A stretch of DNA of 64,000 bases from Herpetosiphon sp042688385 (GCF_042688385.1 NZ_JBHUPY010000003.1:1-64000); one strand, 5' to 3'; shown: positions 32,187-40,811, numbered from the stretch's first letter. Numbers and translations: made by a program. The notes: generated by a model from the sequence alone, not told the origin.

Positions 32187-33479
32187 ATGAACACCACGAA
32201 CGGTATCTCAACAACAGAACTGGAACGGGGTTGGGCAACGGACGCACGTTGGCAGGGGATTCAGCGCGATTACACAGCCGAAGATGTTGTGCGCTTGCGC
32301 GGTTCAGTCATTATTGAGCAAACTTTAGCTCGTATGGGTGCTGAACGCTTGTGGGATCTCTTACACAGCGAAGATTACGTGCATGCGTTGGGTGCGCTGA
32401 CTGGCAATCAAGCCATGCAAATGGTTAAAGCTGGCTTGAAAGCAATTTACTTGAGTGGCTGGCAGGTTGCTGCCGATGCCAATATGGCAGGCCAAATGTA
32501 TCCCGATCAAAGCTTGTATCCCGCTAACAGCGTGCCACAAGTGGTCAAACGGATCAACCAAACCTTGCAACGCTGCGACCAAATTTATCACTCAGAAGCG
32601 AAAGATGGGACCTACTGGTTTGCGCCAATCGTTGCCGATGCCGAAGCTGGCTTCGGCGGCCCATTGAATGCCTTCGAAATGATGAAAGCCATGATCGAAG
32701 CTGGCGCAGCAGGCGTTCACTTCGAAGATCAATTGTCATCGGAAAAGAAATGTGGCCACTTGGGCGGCAAAGTGCTTATTCCAACCAGCCACTTCATTCG
32801 CACGCTGCAAGCAGCTCGTTTGGCCGCCGACGTGATGGACGTACCAACCTTGGTCGTCGCTCGCACCGATGCCAATGGCGCATACCTCTTGACCAGCGAC
32901 GTTGATCCTCGTGACCGTGAGTTTTGTACCGGCGAACGCACTTCAGAAGGCTTCTTCTGTATTCGCGGCGGCATCGATTCAGCAATTGCCCGTGGCTTGG
33001 CCTATGCGCCATATGCCGACCTGATTTGGTGTGAAACCTCAACCCCAGATTTGGAAGAAGCACGCAAATTTGCAGAAGCGATTCATGCCCAATATCCAGG
33101 CAAATTGTTGGCCTACAACTGCTCTCCATCATTCAACTGGAAGCGCAACTTGGACGATGCTACGATTGCTAAGTTCCAAAGCGAACTCGGCGCAATGGGC
33201 TACAAGTTCCAATTCATCACCTTGGCTGGCTTCCATGCCTTGAACTACAGCATGTTCGATTTGGCAACTGGCTATCGCGATCAAGGCATGAGCGCCTATG
33301 TTCAATTGCAACAAGCCGAATTCAACCGCGAAAGCGAAGGCTACACCGCCGTCAAGCACCAACGCGAAGTTGGCACTGGCTACTTCGATATGGTGGCCCA
33401 AGCTGTTTCAGGTGGCATGTCGTCGACCACCGCCTTGAGCGGCTCGACCGAGCACGAACAATTTGTTGGAGCCCATTAG
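32187..33479 (+). CDS. aceA: isocitrate lyase
   Basis: 430 residues. The catalytic loop S-S-E-K-K-C-G-H-L-G-G-K-V-L is intact, including the active-site Cys, with V-A-D-A-E-A-G-F-G-G and V-A-R-T-D-A metal-binding stretches and Y-N-C-S-P-S-F-N-W. It cleaves isocitrate to succinate and glyoxylate, bypassing the two CO2-releasing steps of the TCA cycle. AAAGGAG six bases before ATG 32187 fixes the start. It is on the same strand as malate synthase but 173 bp apart, so it may have its own promoter. Its stop is followed directly by an AGAAGTC-type heptamer tract. Confidence 0.97.
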   Translation: MNTTNGISTTELERGWATDARWQGIQRDYTAEDVVRLRGSVIIEQTLARMGAERLWDLLHSEDYVHALGALTGNQAMQMVKAGLKAIYLSGWQVAADANMAGQMYPDQSLYPANSVPQVVKRINQTLQRCDQIYHSEAKDGTYWFAPIVADAEAGFGGPLNAFEMMKAMIEAGAAGVHFEDQLSSEKKCGHLGGKVLIPTSHFIRTLQAARLAADVMDVPTLVVARTDANGAYLLTSDVDPRDREFCTGERTSEGFFCIRGGIDSAIARGLAYAPYADLIWCETSTPDLEEARKFAEAIHAQYPGKLLAYNCSPSFNWKRNLDDATIAKFQSELGAMGYKFQFITLAGFHALNYSMFDLATGYRDQGMSAYVQLQQAEFNRESEGYTAVKHQREVGTGYFDMVAQAVSGGMSSTTALSGSTEHEQFVGAH

Positions 33480-33480
33480 A

Positions 33481-33620
33481 AAGTCAAAAATCAGAAGTCA
33501 AAAATCAAAAGGTAGGATTTAGGGGTAGAAACAGAACATAGAACATAGAGCATAGAACATAATCCTAAAAATCTGTGGCAATCTGTGGCTAAAACCTAGC
33601 CTTCGTGCTCTTCGTGGTTT
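33481..33620. repeat. STRR tract after isocitrate lyase
   Basis: Heptamers AAAGTCA/AGAAGTC/AAAAATC (33481-33511), CATAGAA/CATAGAG (about 33533-33563) and an AATCTGTGGCAATCTGTGGCTAAAA unit with CTTCGTG pieces (33566-33620). No gene is seen from 33480 to 33795 apart from the terminator and promoter listed. Confidence 0.75.
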
Positions 33621-33709
33621 CAATGTTCTAGCCCCTGAATCCTACTCGATCTGCGACTATTGCAAAGCCAGTGAGCCGGTTTTGCGATGGTAAAAAATAC
33701 CCTGCATTG

Positions 33710-33755
33710 CTCGCACCGCGCTGATCCTTCCATGAGATCGCGGTGCGAGTTTTTT
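33710..33755 (+). terminator. strong Rho-independent terminator
   Basis: CTCGCACCGCG (33710-33720) pairs with CGCGGTGCGAG (33739-33749), followed by six T. It lies 230 bp after the aceA stop and just four bases before the next -10 element, so it insulates the downstream gene. Confidence 0.9.
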
Positions 33756-33764
33756 GGCTATAAT
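33756..33764 (+). promoter_or_regulatory. GGCTATAAT -10 element
   Basis: GGC plus TATAAT (33759-33764), directly after the terminator T-tract and 31 bases before the ATG of the kinase-like gene. The same GGCTATAAT occurs before the genes at 62080 and 63979. Confidence 0.65.
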
Positions 33765-33795
33765 ACAACCTCGCTTGTGTTTTGGAGATTTGGCA

Positions 33796-34308
33796 ATGGC
33801 GCAGCATCGCAATGTGATTTTGATTGGCATGCCTGGCTCAGGCAAAAGCACGCTAGGGATTTTATTGGCCAAAGCGTTGGTCTTTGATTTTATTGATACT
33901 GATGTGGTAATTCAAACTCGCCAGCATGGCCGCTTGATCGAGATTCTCGAACGCTTGGGTCCTGAGCAATTTTGTGCGGTCGAAAACCAATATTGTGCTG
34001 AGCTAGAGCTTGATCAATATGTGGTGGCGACTGGCGGCAGCGTGATTTACAGCCCCGATGCCATGGCCAATTTCCAGCGGCTTGGCACAATTGTCTATCT
34101 GGCGATTGAATTCGCTGAACTTTTGCCCCGGATTAGCGATATGGATTCGCGCGGAATTGTGATGCAGCCAGGTCAAACATTTGCCGATTTATATGCCGAG
34201 CGCGTGCCACTCTACCAACAATTTGCCGATATTACTGTGCAGTGCACTGGCGATGATCACGAGCATACGGTCAGCCAAATTATGGCGGCGTTAGCTGCAC
34301 ATACTTAA
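33796..34308 (+). CDS. shikimate-kinase-like P-loop kinase
   Basis: 170 residues. The Walker A is G-M-P-G-S-G-K-S-T-L, followed by D-F-I-D-T-D as in shikimate kinase, V-A-T-G-G-S as in its G-G-G loop, and a C-terminal E-R-V-P-L-Y-x-x-F-A-D. Two substrate-contact features are changed: the F-R-x-x-E arginine reads F-C-A-V-E, and the lid R-P-L reads S-R-G-I. It may phosphorylate something other than shikimate, or be a paralogue beside a true AroK elsewhere. GGAG eight bases before ATG 33796. Its last 29 bases overlap the convergent YaeQ-like gene. Confidence 0.75.
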   Translation: MAQHRNVILIGMPGSGKSTLGILLAKALVFDFIDTDVVIQTRQHGRLIEILERLGPEQFCAVENQYCAELELDQYVVATGGSVIYSPDAMANFQRLGTIVYLAIEFAELLPRISDMDSRGIVMQPGQTFADLYAERVPLYQQFADITVQCTGDDHEHTVSQIMAALAAHT

Positions 34309-34771
34309 TTTGGCTGTGCTCAACGCTAATTGTGCCATCGGTAGCGAAAAAACGCTCGCCACTATCAACTGGAATCGACAGCAAATCAATGGGAGCTGAG
34401 CGTTTAATCTTGCTGGTTAATTCGCCAATCACCTGAGTTAATGGTTCTAGGTTGCTGGCCCATTTGGCAAATACAAAATGGGTTTGGCGATAGCGTTTGA
34501 GCAAGGTTTCCAATTTATCCATGCCCACGTGGCCAGCCTCGCCCCAAAATAGCGGCAAACCATGGTTATCCAGCGAGATCACATCGGGCTTATAGCGCAG
34601 GCCAATTGGGGTTTCAACCCTGGCCTCTGGATAGTTGGGCAAATACAAAGCCCAAATTAATGCCTTCATAATCACATGTTCGCTCGATTCGACTGGGCGT
34701 TTAATCATCACCACCTGCGAACCATGGGCCTTGAATGTCCATTTACGGCGCAAAAATAGCTCATTGCTCAT
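34280..34771 (-). CDS. YaeQ-like protein (PD-(D/E)xK fold suspected)
   Basis: 163 residues. The sequence follows the YaeQ pattern weakly: a first strand W-T-F-K-A-H, E-S-S-E-H-V-I-M-K-A-L-I-W-A-L-Y-L, then K-P-D-V-I-S-L-D and L-F-W-G-E-A-G-H-V, where D and E-x-G/H could be the PD-(D/E)xK core. YaeQ proteins are nuclease-fold proteins of unknown function. GGGGAG seven bases before ATG 34771 sets the start. It converges on and overlaps the kinase-like gene by 29 bp, so a mutation there touches both. Confidence 0.55.
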   Translation of the reverse strand: MSNELFLRRKWTFKAHGSQVVMIKRPVESSEHVIMKALIWALYLPNYPEARVETPIGLRYKPDVISLDNHGLPLFWGEAGHVGMDKLETLLKRYRQTHFVFAKWASNLEPLTQVIGELTSKIKRSAPIDLLSIPVDSGERFFATDGTISVEHSQIKYVQLTPP

Positions 34772-34850
34772 GCTGAAACTCCCCATGCATCTTAGCGTAT
34801 AGCTCTAGGCTATCTATTCTACGAATTGAGAGTTTGAAAGGATTGTTGTT

Positions 34851-35162
34851 ATGGATTCAATATTTTCGTTTTTGGTATTTGTCGGTTTGGTTGGGCTGAT
34901 TATCGCTTGGCATGTTTTTGAACATAAACGCTCAGTTCAGTTAATTCAGCAATGGGCTGCTAGCAACGGCTATCAGATTTTCGATCTTGAGCAGCGCTGG
35001 TTTCGGCGCGGCCCCTTCTTTTGGCGCTCTAGTAAATATCATACCGTGTTCTATGTTGATGTGATTAATGCTCAAGGCGCGACGCAAGCTGTTTGGATTC
35101 GCTGTGGTGGCTGGTTTAGCGGGCTTTTCTCCGATCAGCTGACAGTCCGATTCGATTCATAA
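34851..35162 (+). CDS. small single-helix membrane protein, paralogue of 35571
   Basis: 103 residues. An N-terminal membrane helix (residues 5-23) is followed by a soluble domain with Q-W-A-A-S-N-G-Y-Q-I-F-D-L-E-Q-R-W and R-R-G-P-F-F-W-R. The protein at 35571 has the same plan (W-A-V-Q-Q-K-Y-Q-I-V-A-I-K-R-P-W, L-G-P-F-L-W-R). No function is recognised. AGGA eight bases before the ATG. Its last 28 bases overlap the convergent gene at 35135. Confidence 0.75.
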   Translation: MDSIFSFLVFVGLVGLIIAWHVFEHKRSVQLIQQWAASNGYQIFDLEQRWFRRGPFFWRSSKYHTVFYVDVINAQGATQAVWIRCGGWFSGLFSDQLTVRFDS

Positions 35163-35470
35163 GTTTGAAACCAATCCCAATAGGGTGTGTTTTTGATCAA
35201 GCGCCGATTATAATCAGGTGCTTGATCGTTCCACCAAACTGGGCCACGTTCGCCGAGCGCCACTTTACAACGCTGAACCTCGGCACGAGCAGTGCGTTCG
35301 GCCTCTTGGTTTTGTTGGCGCTTGGCTTGGCCAACAGCGCGGCGGGCGTTCATCAATTGATTGATCAAATGTTGACGTTCTTCAGGATCTAAGTTTGGGT
35401 TGCTACAGCGCCATAAGCGTTGCTTGACCACAAAATAGCGTCCATCGGGAGTTGTTGGATATTTTGGCAT
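35135..35470 (-). CDS. conserved small protein of unknown function
   Basis: 111 residues starting M-P-K-Y-P-T-T-P-D-G-R-Y-F-V-V-K-Q-R-L-W-R-C-S-N-P, a helical Arg/Gln/Glu-rich middle and the ending G-P-V-W-W-N-D-Q-A-P-D-Y-N-R-R-L-I-K-N-T-P-Y. The N-terminal and W-W-N-D-x-A-P-D-Y-N blocks look like a widely conserved uncharacterised family. AAGGAG five bases before ATG 35470 sets the start. It lies between the two paralogous membrane proteins on the opposite strand. Confidence 0.8.
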   Translation of the reverse strand: MPKYPTTPDGRYFVVKQRLWRCSNPNLDPEERQHLINQLMNARRAVGQAKRQQNQEAERTARAEVQRCKVALGERGPVWWNDQAPDYNRRLIKNTPYWDWFQTYESNRTVS

Positions 35471-35570
35471 AGCTGCTCCTTGCGGTTGCATACCAAAAAT
35501 GATGCCAACGCAACGTTTAATCATTAACTGCGTATCGAGAGCAAGATTGTTTTGAAAGGAGAGGTTTTTG

Positions 35571-35867
35571 ATGCTTGTCTATGTATTGGTTACTTTAGCG
35601 GTTGTGAGTGGCGCATTTTTGCTTGGCCGCTATCAAATTCTCAAACGCGATGAACATATTGAAGCTTGGGCTGTGCAGCAAAAATATCAAATTGTAGCGA
35701 TTAAACGCCCTTGGCTGAGCCTTGGCCCCTTTCTCTGGCGCACAGGCGAAAATGATCAAGTCTATAAAGTTGAATTACGTGATCAGACTGGCGAAAATAT
35801 GAGTGGCTGGTTGCGCTATCGCGGCTTTTTATTTGGCAATTATGAAATTGATTTAGAAGTTGAATAG
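35571..35867 (+). CDS. small single-helix membrane protein, paralogue of 34851
   Basis: 98 residues: one N-terminal membrane helix (about 2-20) and a soluble part of about 75 residues with Y-Q-I-V and G-P-F-L-W-R as in the paralogue. AAAGGAGAGG lies six to seven bases before ATG 35571; a TTG directly before it could also start. Function unknown. The duplication has been split by the gene at 35135. Confidence 0.75.
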   Translation: MLVYVLVTLAVVSGAFLLGRYQILKRDEHIEAWAVQQKYQIVAIKRPWLSLGPFLWRTGENDQVYKVELRDQTGENMSGWLRYRGFLFGNYEIDLEVE

Positions 35868-35956
35868 TTTTTTGAAATAAAATTTGCTTTTGAAAATGCG
35901 GATGGTGCAGAGCTAAAAATTCAGCCTTGCACTATCCGCATTTGAATAGATTGAGA

Positions 35957-36898
35957 TTATATTGACAAATGCTTGCCAATATAACCAATAATAATTTTAT
36001 AGCGTGCGCCGTCAGGCAAGAAATGAATCCGTACTGCGTCTGATAATTTACTATGCCATTCAAATAATCTATCCTTGCCATCGGAACATCTAAATATTCT
36101 TTCATGACTATATAAATTCATTGTAGATTTACTTTCGGTGCTACAACGTAGTTTTAAGCCATTTTTATCAAAAGTACCAGTTTGCCAATTTGCAGCATAT
36201 GCTTGAAACTGAAATAAATGCCGCTTAATATGCGGCCAATTTTGATCATTAGCTTCCAATTGTTTTAGTGCATCCAGTGCCGTTTCTGTCCACTCTAAAT
36301 CAGGGAATAACTCACTGCACCGTTCATATGCATCACGCCCATCACGAACTGAACGTTTATTAATTTCCTCGATTAGCGGCTTATTTTGCTGAATATGTTG
36401 TGGACTGCTATGGTGAAGGACATCATGGTGTTTTTCGGCTAATTCACCAGAATCATCGAAAAAAAACTCTTCAATTGTTAATTGATTGTTATCCCAATCA
36501 GAATGGCTTGCTAAACTTATCGCAATACCATCAAGCATAACAGCCATACCTAAACCAAGCGCAGTTTGCTGCTTAAACATAAATTCAGAAGTATGTTGTT
36601 TATCAGTTAGGCTAGCTTCTTGAGGATGATCCTGTAAGTACGGCGATTTAGTTGCCATACTCATAATATAGGTACGTTGGTTTTTATATCGACCTTTCAT
36701 CTCGGGTTCATTTATCCATTGATGAAAATAATAATTAGGTGCTAACTCCATTGTATAAATCGGTTGGTGTAAGCGCATTGTATTTTTTCCACCAACAGTT
36801 TGCATAGTTTGAATAAGTTGTAACAATTGTGTATGAGCTTGATGTTGATCTGCGGCGATGGTGATTGAGCGATCATTTAATACGATATCAATTCCCAT
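35957..36898 (-). CDS. third gene of DUF262/ATPase operon, candidate effector
   Basis: 313 residues, no recognised family over most of its length. The C-terminal 75 residues are distinctive: G-L-K-L-R-C-S-T-E-S, S-H-E-R-I-F-R-C-S-D-G, F-E-W-H-S-K-L, then R-I-H-F-L and I-I-G-Y-I-G-K-H-L-S-I. This order of R-x-F-x-x-x-D-G / F-E-x-H-x-K / R-I-x-F / G-Y-x-G-K-H-L brings RelE/ParE-like small toxins to mind, but the resemblance is tentative. AGGAG seven bases before the ATG, which lies three bases past the ATPase stop. It is the last gene of a coupled three-gene operon with a distinctly AT-rich composition. Confidence 0.7.
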   Translation of the reverse strand: MGIDIVLNDRSITIAADQHQAHTQLLQLIQTMQTVGGKNTMRLHQPIYTMELAPNYYFHQWINEPEMKGRYKNQRTYIMSMATKSPYLQDHPQEASLTDKQHTSEFMFKQQTALGLGMAVMLDGIAISLASHSDWDNNQLTIEEFFFDDSGELAEKHHDVLHHSSPQHIQQNKPLIEEINKRSVRDGRDAYERCSELFPDLEWTETALDALKQLEANDQNWPHIKRHLFQFQAYAANWQTGTFDKNGLKLRCSTESKSTMNLYSHERIFRCSDGKDRLFEWHSKLSDAVRIHFLPDGARYKIIIGYIGKHLSI

Positions 36899-36901
36899 GG
36901 A

Positions 36902-38083
36902 TCAACTCCTTGGCATCATTAATCGTTCTAAACTCTTATCAAATTCATCAAAAAATCCATCTGGCCATTGATCAATTAACCCATCTTGATCAATCGTTGG
37001 GGTTGAAACTGTATGGCGAGTTTGACCTTCGATCATACGGCGCTCAAAGTAATTTAATTGCACATCGGCTGGGTTAATTTTGCCATCGTGAACAGCTAAA
37101 CGAATGCCATTTAATACATGATCACTATGGCTTTCAACCACAATTTGGACTCCAGCTGCTGCTGCGTAGGCCAAAAATTGACCCATGAGTGCTTGACCGC
37201 GTGGATGTAAATGAGCCTCGGGATTTTCGATTAATAATAATGAATTGGGCTTGGCTGATAAAACCGCTACTAAAATAGGTAAGGTATAGGTTAATCCAAA
37301 GCCAACATTGGTTGCCCGAAAAGCATTCCCTACAACTCCATCATTGACGAATGAGAATCGTAAACTTACCAAATCAATATCAGGGTTCCCTGAAATGTTG
37401 ATTCGTGTGCCTGGAGAAATTTCACTTAGCCACGCTTCAACTTCATTGCGTAAGGTTAATGTGTTTGATTGTTCATGATGTAATTTTTCGTTGGGAATTA
37501 ATTCATTGCCAAATAATGATAAATAGTGAATCGCATATTCGCCGCTTGGGCCAAGTTGGCGATGTTGGCGCACGAGATAATCCGATGTACCGAATGATGT
37601 GCGTGGCCCAATCCTTTCGGCTTGAAGATACTGAAAGTCATCAGTGAATAGATTACTAAAAATAATATCATTATTGAAGTAGGTATCCGATGCTCCAACC
37701 AGTATGCTATTTAATCCATCAGGCGCAGCTTCAATATCCAAGACATCGGTTGAAGAATTATATTGATAGCGCCATTCATCGACACTAGTTTTGCTATAAA
37801 GCTTCAAGCCGATACTAATTGTGTCATCATCAGCATATTCAAAGAATACATCTTGGGCCGTACCGAGTCGAACTAAATCACCATTAACTGCTAAGCCTTG
37901 GGTTATGAGGCCTTGTTGAAACGATTGACGTAATAAAAGCAATGATTGAATAACTGACGATTTGCCCATGCCATTTAATCCCGACAGCAAGGTTAGCTTG
38001 CCAAGATTAATTTTTTGGTGACCAAAGCACTTAAAGTTGTGTAAAACGATCGATTCAAGCGTTTGTAATGGTTGTTCACTCAT
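36902..38083 (-). CDS. AAA/SMC-type ATPase with DUF3696 C-terminus
   Basis: 393 residues of the OLD/RecF-like ATPase group. Walker A is G35-L-N-G-M-G-K-S-S43. After a long insertion comes Walker B, S-L-L-L-I-E-N-P-E-A-H-L-H-P, then the V-E-S-H-S-D-H-V-L-N-G-I-R switch. The C-terminus (I-D-Q-D-G-L-I-D-Q-W-P-D-G-F-F-D-E) is the DUF3696 block. ATPases of this type power many phage-defence systems (PARIS, Septu, Menshen-like). Its ATG overlaps the DUF262 gene's TGA (ATGA), so the products are made in fixed proportion. The Walker motifs are complete, so an active enzyme is expected. Confidence 0.9.
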   Translation of the reverse strand: MSEQPLQTLESIVLHNFKCFGHQKINLGKLTLLSGLNGMGKSSVIQSLLLLRQSFQQGLITQGLAVNGDLVRLGTAQDVFFEYADDDTISIGLKLYSKTSVDEWRYQYNSSTDVLDIEAAPDGLNSILVGASDTYFNNDIIFSNLFTDDFQYLQAERIGPRTSFGTSDYLVRQHRQLGPSGEYAIHYLSLFGNELIPNEKLHHEQSNTLTLRNEVEAWLSEISPGTRINISGNPDIDLVSLRFSFVNDGVVGNAFRATNVGFGLTYTLPILVAVLSAKPNSLLLIENPEAHLHPRGQALMGQFLAYAAAAGVQIVVESHSDHVLNGIRLAVHDGKINPADVQLNYFERRMIEGQTRHTVSTPTIDQDGLIDQWPDGFFDEFDKSLERLMMPRS

Positions 38084-39312
38084 TTTAATACCTCTTGAAT
38101 AAGGTGAGCAATTCGGCGGAAACGAATATTAACTTTATTTGTATCACCAGTACCTTGTGAGATTGCTTTATCGAATTCGCGATCATGGTTCAACATTGCA
38201 ATAAATTTTTGCATTAATAGATTTTTTCTTCGGACAAGAACTTTGATTTGATCATCGCTACAATTGCTTAAGTTAACTGACCATGATTCAAACAGCGATT
38301 TATTGATCATTCCACGGGAAGCATTTGCTTTATAGCGTTTGCGAAAAGCGTCTTTATCAAAAATGGCTTTCGCTGCACGCATTGCCCGGCGGAACTGTTG
38401 CTCAAATGAATCGAGAGCCTTTTGATCAAGCTTATTAATTGTAGCCATTGTATTGCTTAAAAAGCTATCGAAATCGGCAAATTCATTGCGATTATATTTT
38501 TCAGGAGGTACCAGATGAAAGGCAATGAAGCGTAACACAAATTCACGGTCACTCATGCGCGATGTAGGTACAGAGTTGGTAGTAGCTTGCTTAAATTCAG
38601 GAAACTCAGCCATTCGTTTGAGCAATTCGGTTGCTCGCCCTTGATGTAACGCGTGGCGAATCTCTTGGGGCGAAAGTGGCAATCCACCAGTATTAATCCG
38701 TTTGAAGATATTGAATTTAACTTCTTCTGGTGTTCCTGGAGCAATTTGGTAAATTAATACTTGAGTTTCCATAATCCGCCGTTGGAAATTTCTAGGCAGA
38801 TCGTCAAAGCCTTTATCCGTAATCGTATTGAGGAATTCTAAGCCTTTGAGTTTTAATTGATTTTCTGGATGATTTTTTTTTGCTAAAATAAAATTATAGA
38901 GAGTTGTTAATCGTTGGAGTCCATCAACAATAATCCAGCGGTCTTCGTTTGTTGCATCCATATAGAATGCTGGCAGTGGAATACGAATTAGAATCGACTC
39001 GATTAAGCGGCTTTGGGCTTCGCGGGTCCATAAACCTGCTTGACGCTGAAAAGCTGGTTGCATATCAATCTCATTATTTTCCATCCGTGAAATTAAGAGA
39101 TCGACAGTCATTGGCTTAAAATCAATTCGGATCTGGCTAGGATTAAAGGGTGTAATAATTAATTCGTCATCATCCTCTTCTTCTTCTTCAATATCGTTAC
39201 TTAATCCATATAATGCTGCCTGTGATGATAGCTGGAAGCCTTGAAATCCACCTTGTGGTAACTCCTCTTCATCATCGTTATTCAGATCCAAATCTTCATT
39301 ATTATCAACCAT
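38080..39312 (-). CDS. DUF262 (ParB/GmrS-like) protein
   Basis: 410 residues. An unusually acidic N-terminal extension (1-50, runs of D and E) is followed by a DUF262 domain (about 60-250) with P-A-F-Q-R-Q-A-G-L-W, I-V-D-G-L-Q-R-L-T-T-L (the D-G-x-Q-R nucleotide-binding motif of the ParB/Srx fold) and F-K-R-I-N-T-G-G-L-P-L-S. The C-terminal part is helical. DUF262 proteins such as GmrS bind and hydrolyse NTPs and take part in phage restriction, usually with a nuclease; no HNH DUF1524 domain is seen here. It is the first gene of the operon. Base composition is more AT-rich than the flanks. Confidence 0.9.
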   Translation of the reverse strand: MVDNNEDLDLNNDDEEELPQGGFQGFQLSSQAALYGLSNDIEEEEEDDDELIITPFNPSQIRIDFKPMTVDLLISRMENNEIDMQPAFQRQAGLWTREAQSRLIESILIRIPLPAFYMDATNEDRWIIVDGLQRLTTLYNFILAKKNHPENQLKLKGLEFLNTITDKGFDDLPRNFQRRIMETQVLIYQIAPGTPEEVKFNIFKRINTGGLPLSPQEIRHALHQGRATELLKRMAEFPEFKQATTNSVPTSRMSDREFVLRFIAFHLVPPEKYNRNEFADFDSFLSNTMATINKLDQKALDSFEQQFRRAMRAAKAIFDKDAFRKRYKANASRGMINKSLFESWSVNLSNCSDDQIKVLVRRKNLLMQKFIAMLNHDREFDKAISQGTGDTNKVNIRFRRIAHLIQEVLK

Positions 39313-39365
39313 TGGTTCTTCCTCATCGTAGAATGCTGTTGTATTGTACTATAGCTGATTGATTT

Positions 39366-40811
39366 TTAGTGGCCCTGATTTGCGCCGACCATGCGGCGGA
39401 ATAGGCTGCCAACCAAGCTAAATGGTTGTGGTTCGGCAACGCCCAAGCGGCTGGAGCTTGTTTGATCGATTAATCCAATCACCCGCGCGAAGGTTTCGAT
39501 TTGTTGCTGCATCAAATCAAAATCAAGTTTATCGATGGCTGCATTGCTGGGCGTGGCGCATAAATAATTGGGCGCAGGAATTAGTGAAATTGTGGGAATA
39601 TTGGCTTTGTAGAATGGCTCGCCCTCGCCAAAATAAATATTGTTGATCGGCAGAATGGTGAGCACACGCTGCTTGGTGCGCTGCAAAAGCGCGGTGTAAT
39701 ACAGTTGCTCCAGCATTGGGCTGGTGGTGTAGGTCAACTCAATTTCTGGTTGGGTCGTTGGTTGATAGCTGGTGAAAGCTCGATTATCGTGCCATTCGCT
39801 ACAGCCTAGATGCTCCAAGGTAACCCCTGCAACCGCCCGAAATTGCTGGCCGTTCCATAATGCTGGGTGCTCGGCGAGCCATGTGCTGGTTGCTTGGCCG
39901 TGCTTGCCAAGTTGCGGCAGTTGAAAGTGACCAGTGGCAAAAATGAAAATTAAATTTCGCTCAAGGCTTTGGTTTTTGAACCAACGTACCAAGGCCAATA
40001 ATCCGAGCGCACCATTCTCTTCTGGGGCGTTCGGCCCATCGGTGTGGGTATTAATCAAGATGCTTTCGTTCGATGTTTGGCTTGGCAAAACCACATACAA
40101 GCTTTCAGTTGGGCTTTGCTCGGTTAGCGTGGCTTCTAACGTGAAGCGAATCTGTTGGCCTTGAGCAGCTGCTTGCTTGAGTTGCTGGCCTGTGCTGTGA
40201 TCAATCCAAAGGGCTGGGCATTCTTGGTAGTTGGTGGTGAAGGGTAGATATTGATCTTCAGCATTGGCTGACGAGATTTTCGACCACATGCAAATTACGC
40301 CTTTAACCCCGGCTTTTTTGGCAGCTTGCAGGTCGGGGCCGCCGAGAAACGAGCCAAGGGTTGGGTTGCGCAGCGTTTTTGGGAGTTGGGTGGTGCTGGC
40401 TTGAGCCGCCTTGGTTGGGTGGATAAAAAGCATAGTTGGCAATGCTGGAACTGCAACTTCGACCAAGGCTATTTTGCCAGCTGCTTGCTGAAAATTGCCT
40501 GGGCTTTTGCCACAATCGACCAATTCGCCAAGAATGCCTTCGGCGGGCGTGCAGCCAGAATAGGGATAGTAGAAACTTGTGGTAATTGCGGTTTCGCTGC
40601 GATTGGCGTTTTGCAGCGCCAAGCCCCACTTTTGGGCTTCCCAGCGCGTGAAATAATAGCGATCGCGCTGAACTTCGCAGCCGAGGGCAGTTAATTCGGC
40701 GGCCAAAAATTCGATAAAGCGCTGATGAGCTTCGCTGCCGGTTAGACGTGGCCCTAATGCTTCGAGATAGCGATGCCAGCCAATTAATTCTTGATGGGTG
40801 GTAATCTTCAT
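39366..40811 (-). CDS. M28-like metallopeptidase
   Basis: 481 residues. The N-terminus (L-E-A-L-G-P-R-L-T-G-S-E-A-H) and I-L-I-N-T-H-T-D-G-P-N-A-P-E-E-N-G-A-L-G-L-L-A-L match M28 aminopeptidases, with a PA-like insertion between them. The usual zinc ligands are partly altered: H-T-D-G is kept, but the E-E pair reads T-G-H-F and a later H-x-E-H-L-G (T-L-E-H-L-G) is present, so activity is uncertain. No signal peptide. ATG 40811 overlaps the TGA of the upstream kinase-like gene, so the two are coupled; the longer frame overlaps that gene and is rejected. Confidence 0.75.
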   Translation of the reverse strand: MKITTHQELIGWHRYLEALGPRLTGSEAHQRFIEFLAAELTALGCEVQRDRYYFTRWEAQKWGLALQNANRSETAITTSFYYPYSGCTPAEGILGELVDCGKSPGNFQQAAGKIALVEVAVPALPTMLFIHPTKAAQASTTQLPKTLRNPTLGSFLGGPDLQAAKKAGVKGVICMWSKISSANAEDQYLPFTTNYQECPALWIDHSTGQQLKQAAAQGQQIRFTLEATLTEQSPTESLYVVLPSQTSNESILINTHTDGPNAPEENGALGLLALVRWFKNQSLERNLIFIFATGHFQLPQLGKHGQATSTWLAEHPALWNGQQFRAVAGVTLEHLGCSEWHDNRAFTSYQPTTQPEIELTYTTSPMLEQLYYTALLQRTKQRVLTILPINNIYFGEGEPFYKANIPTISLIPAPNYLCATPSNAAIDKLDFDLMQQQIETFARVIGLIDQTSSSRLGVAEPQPFSLVGSLFRRMVGANQGH

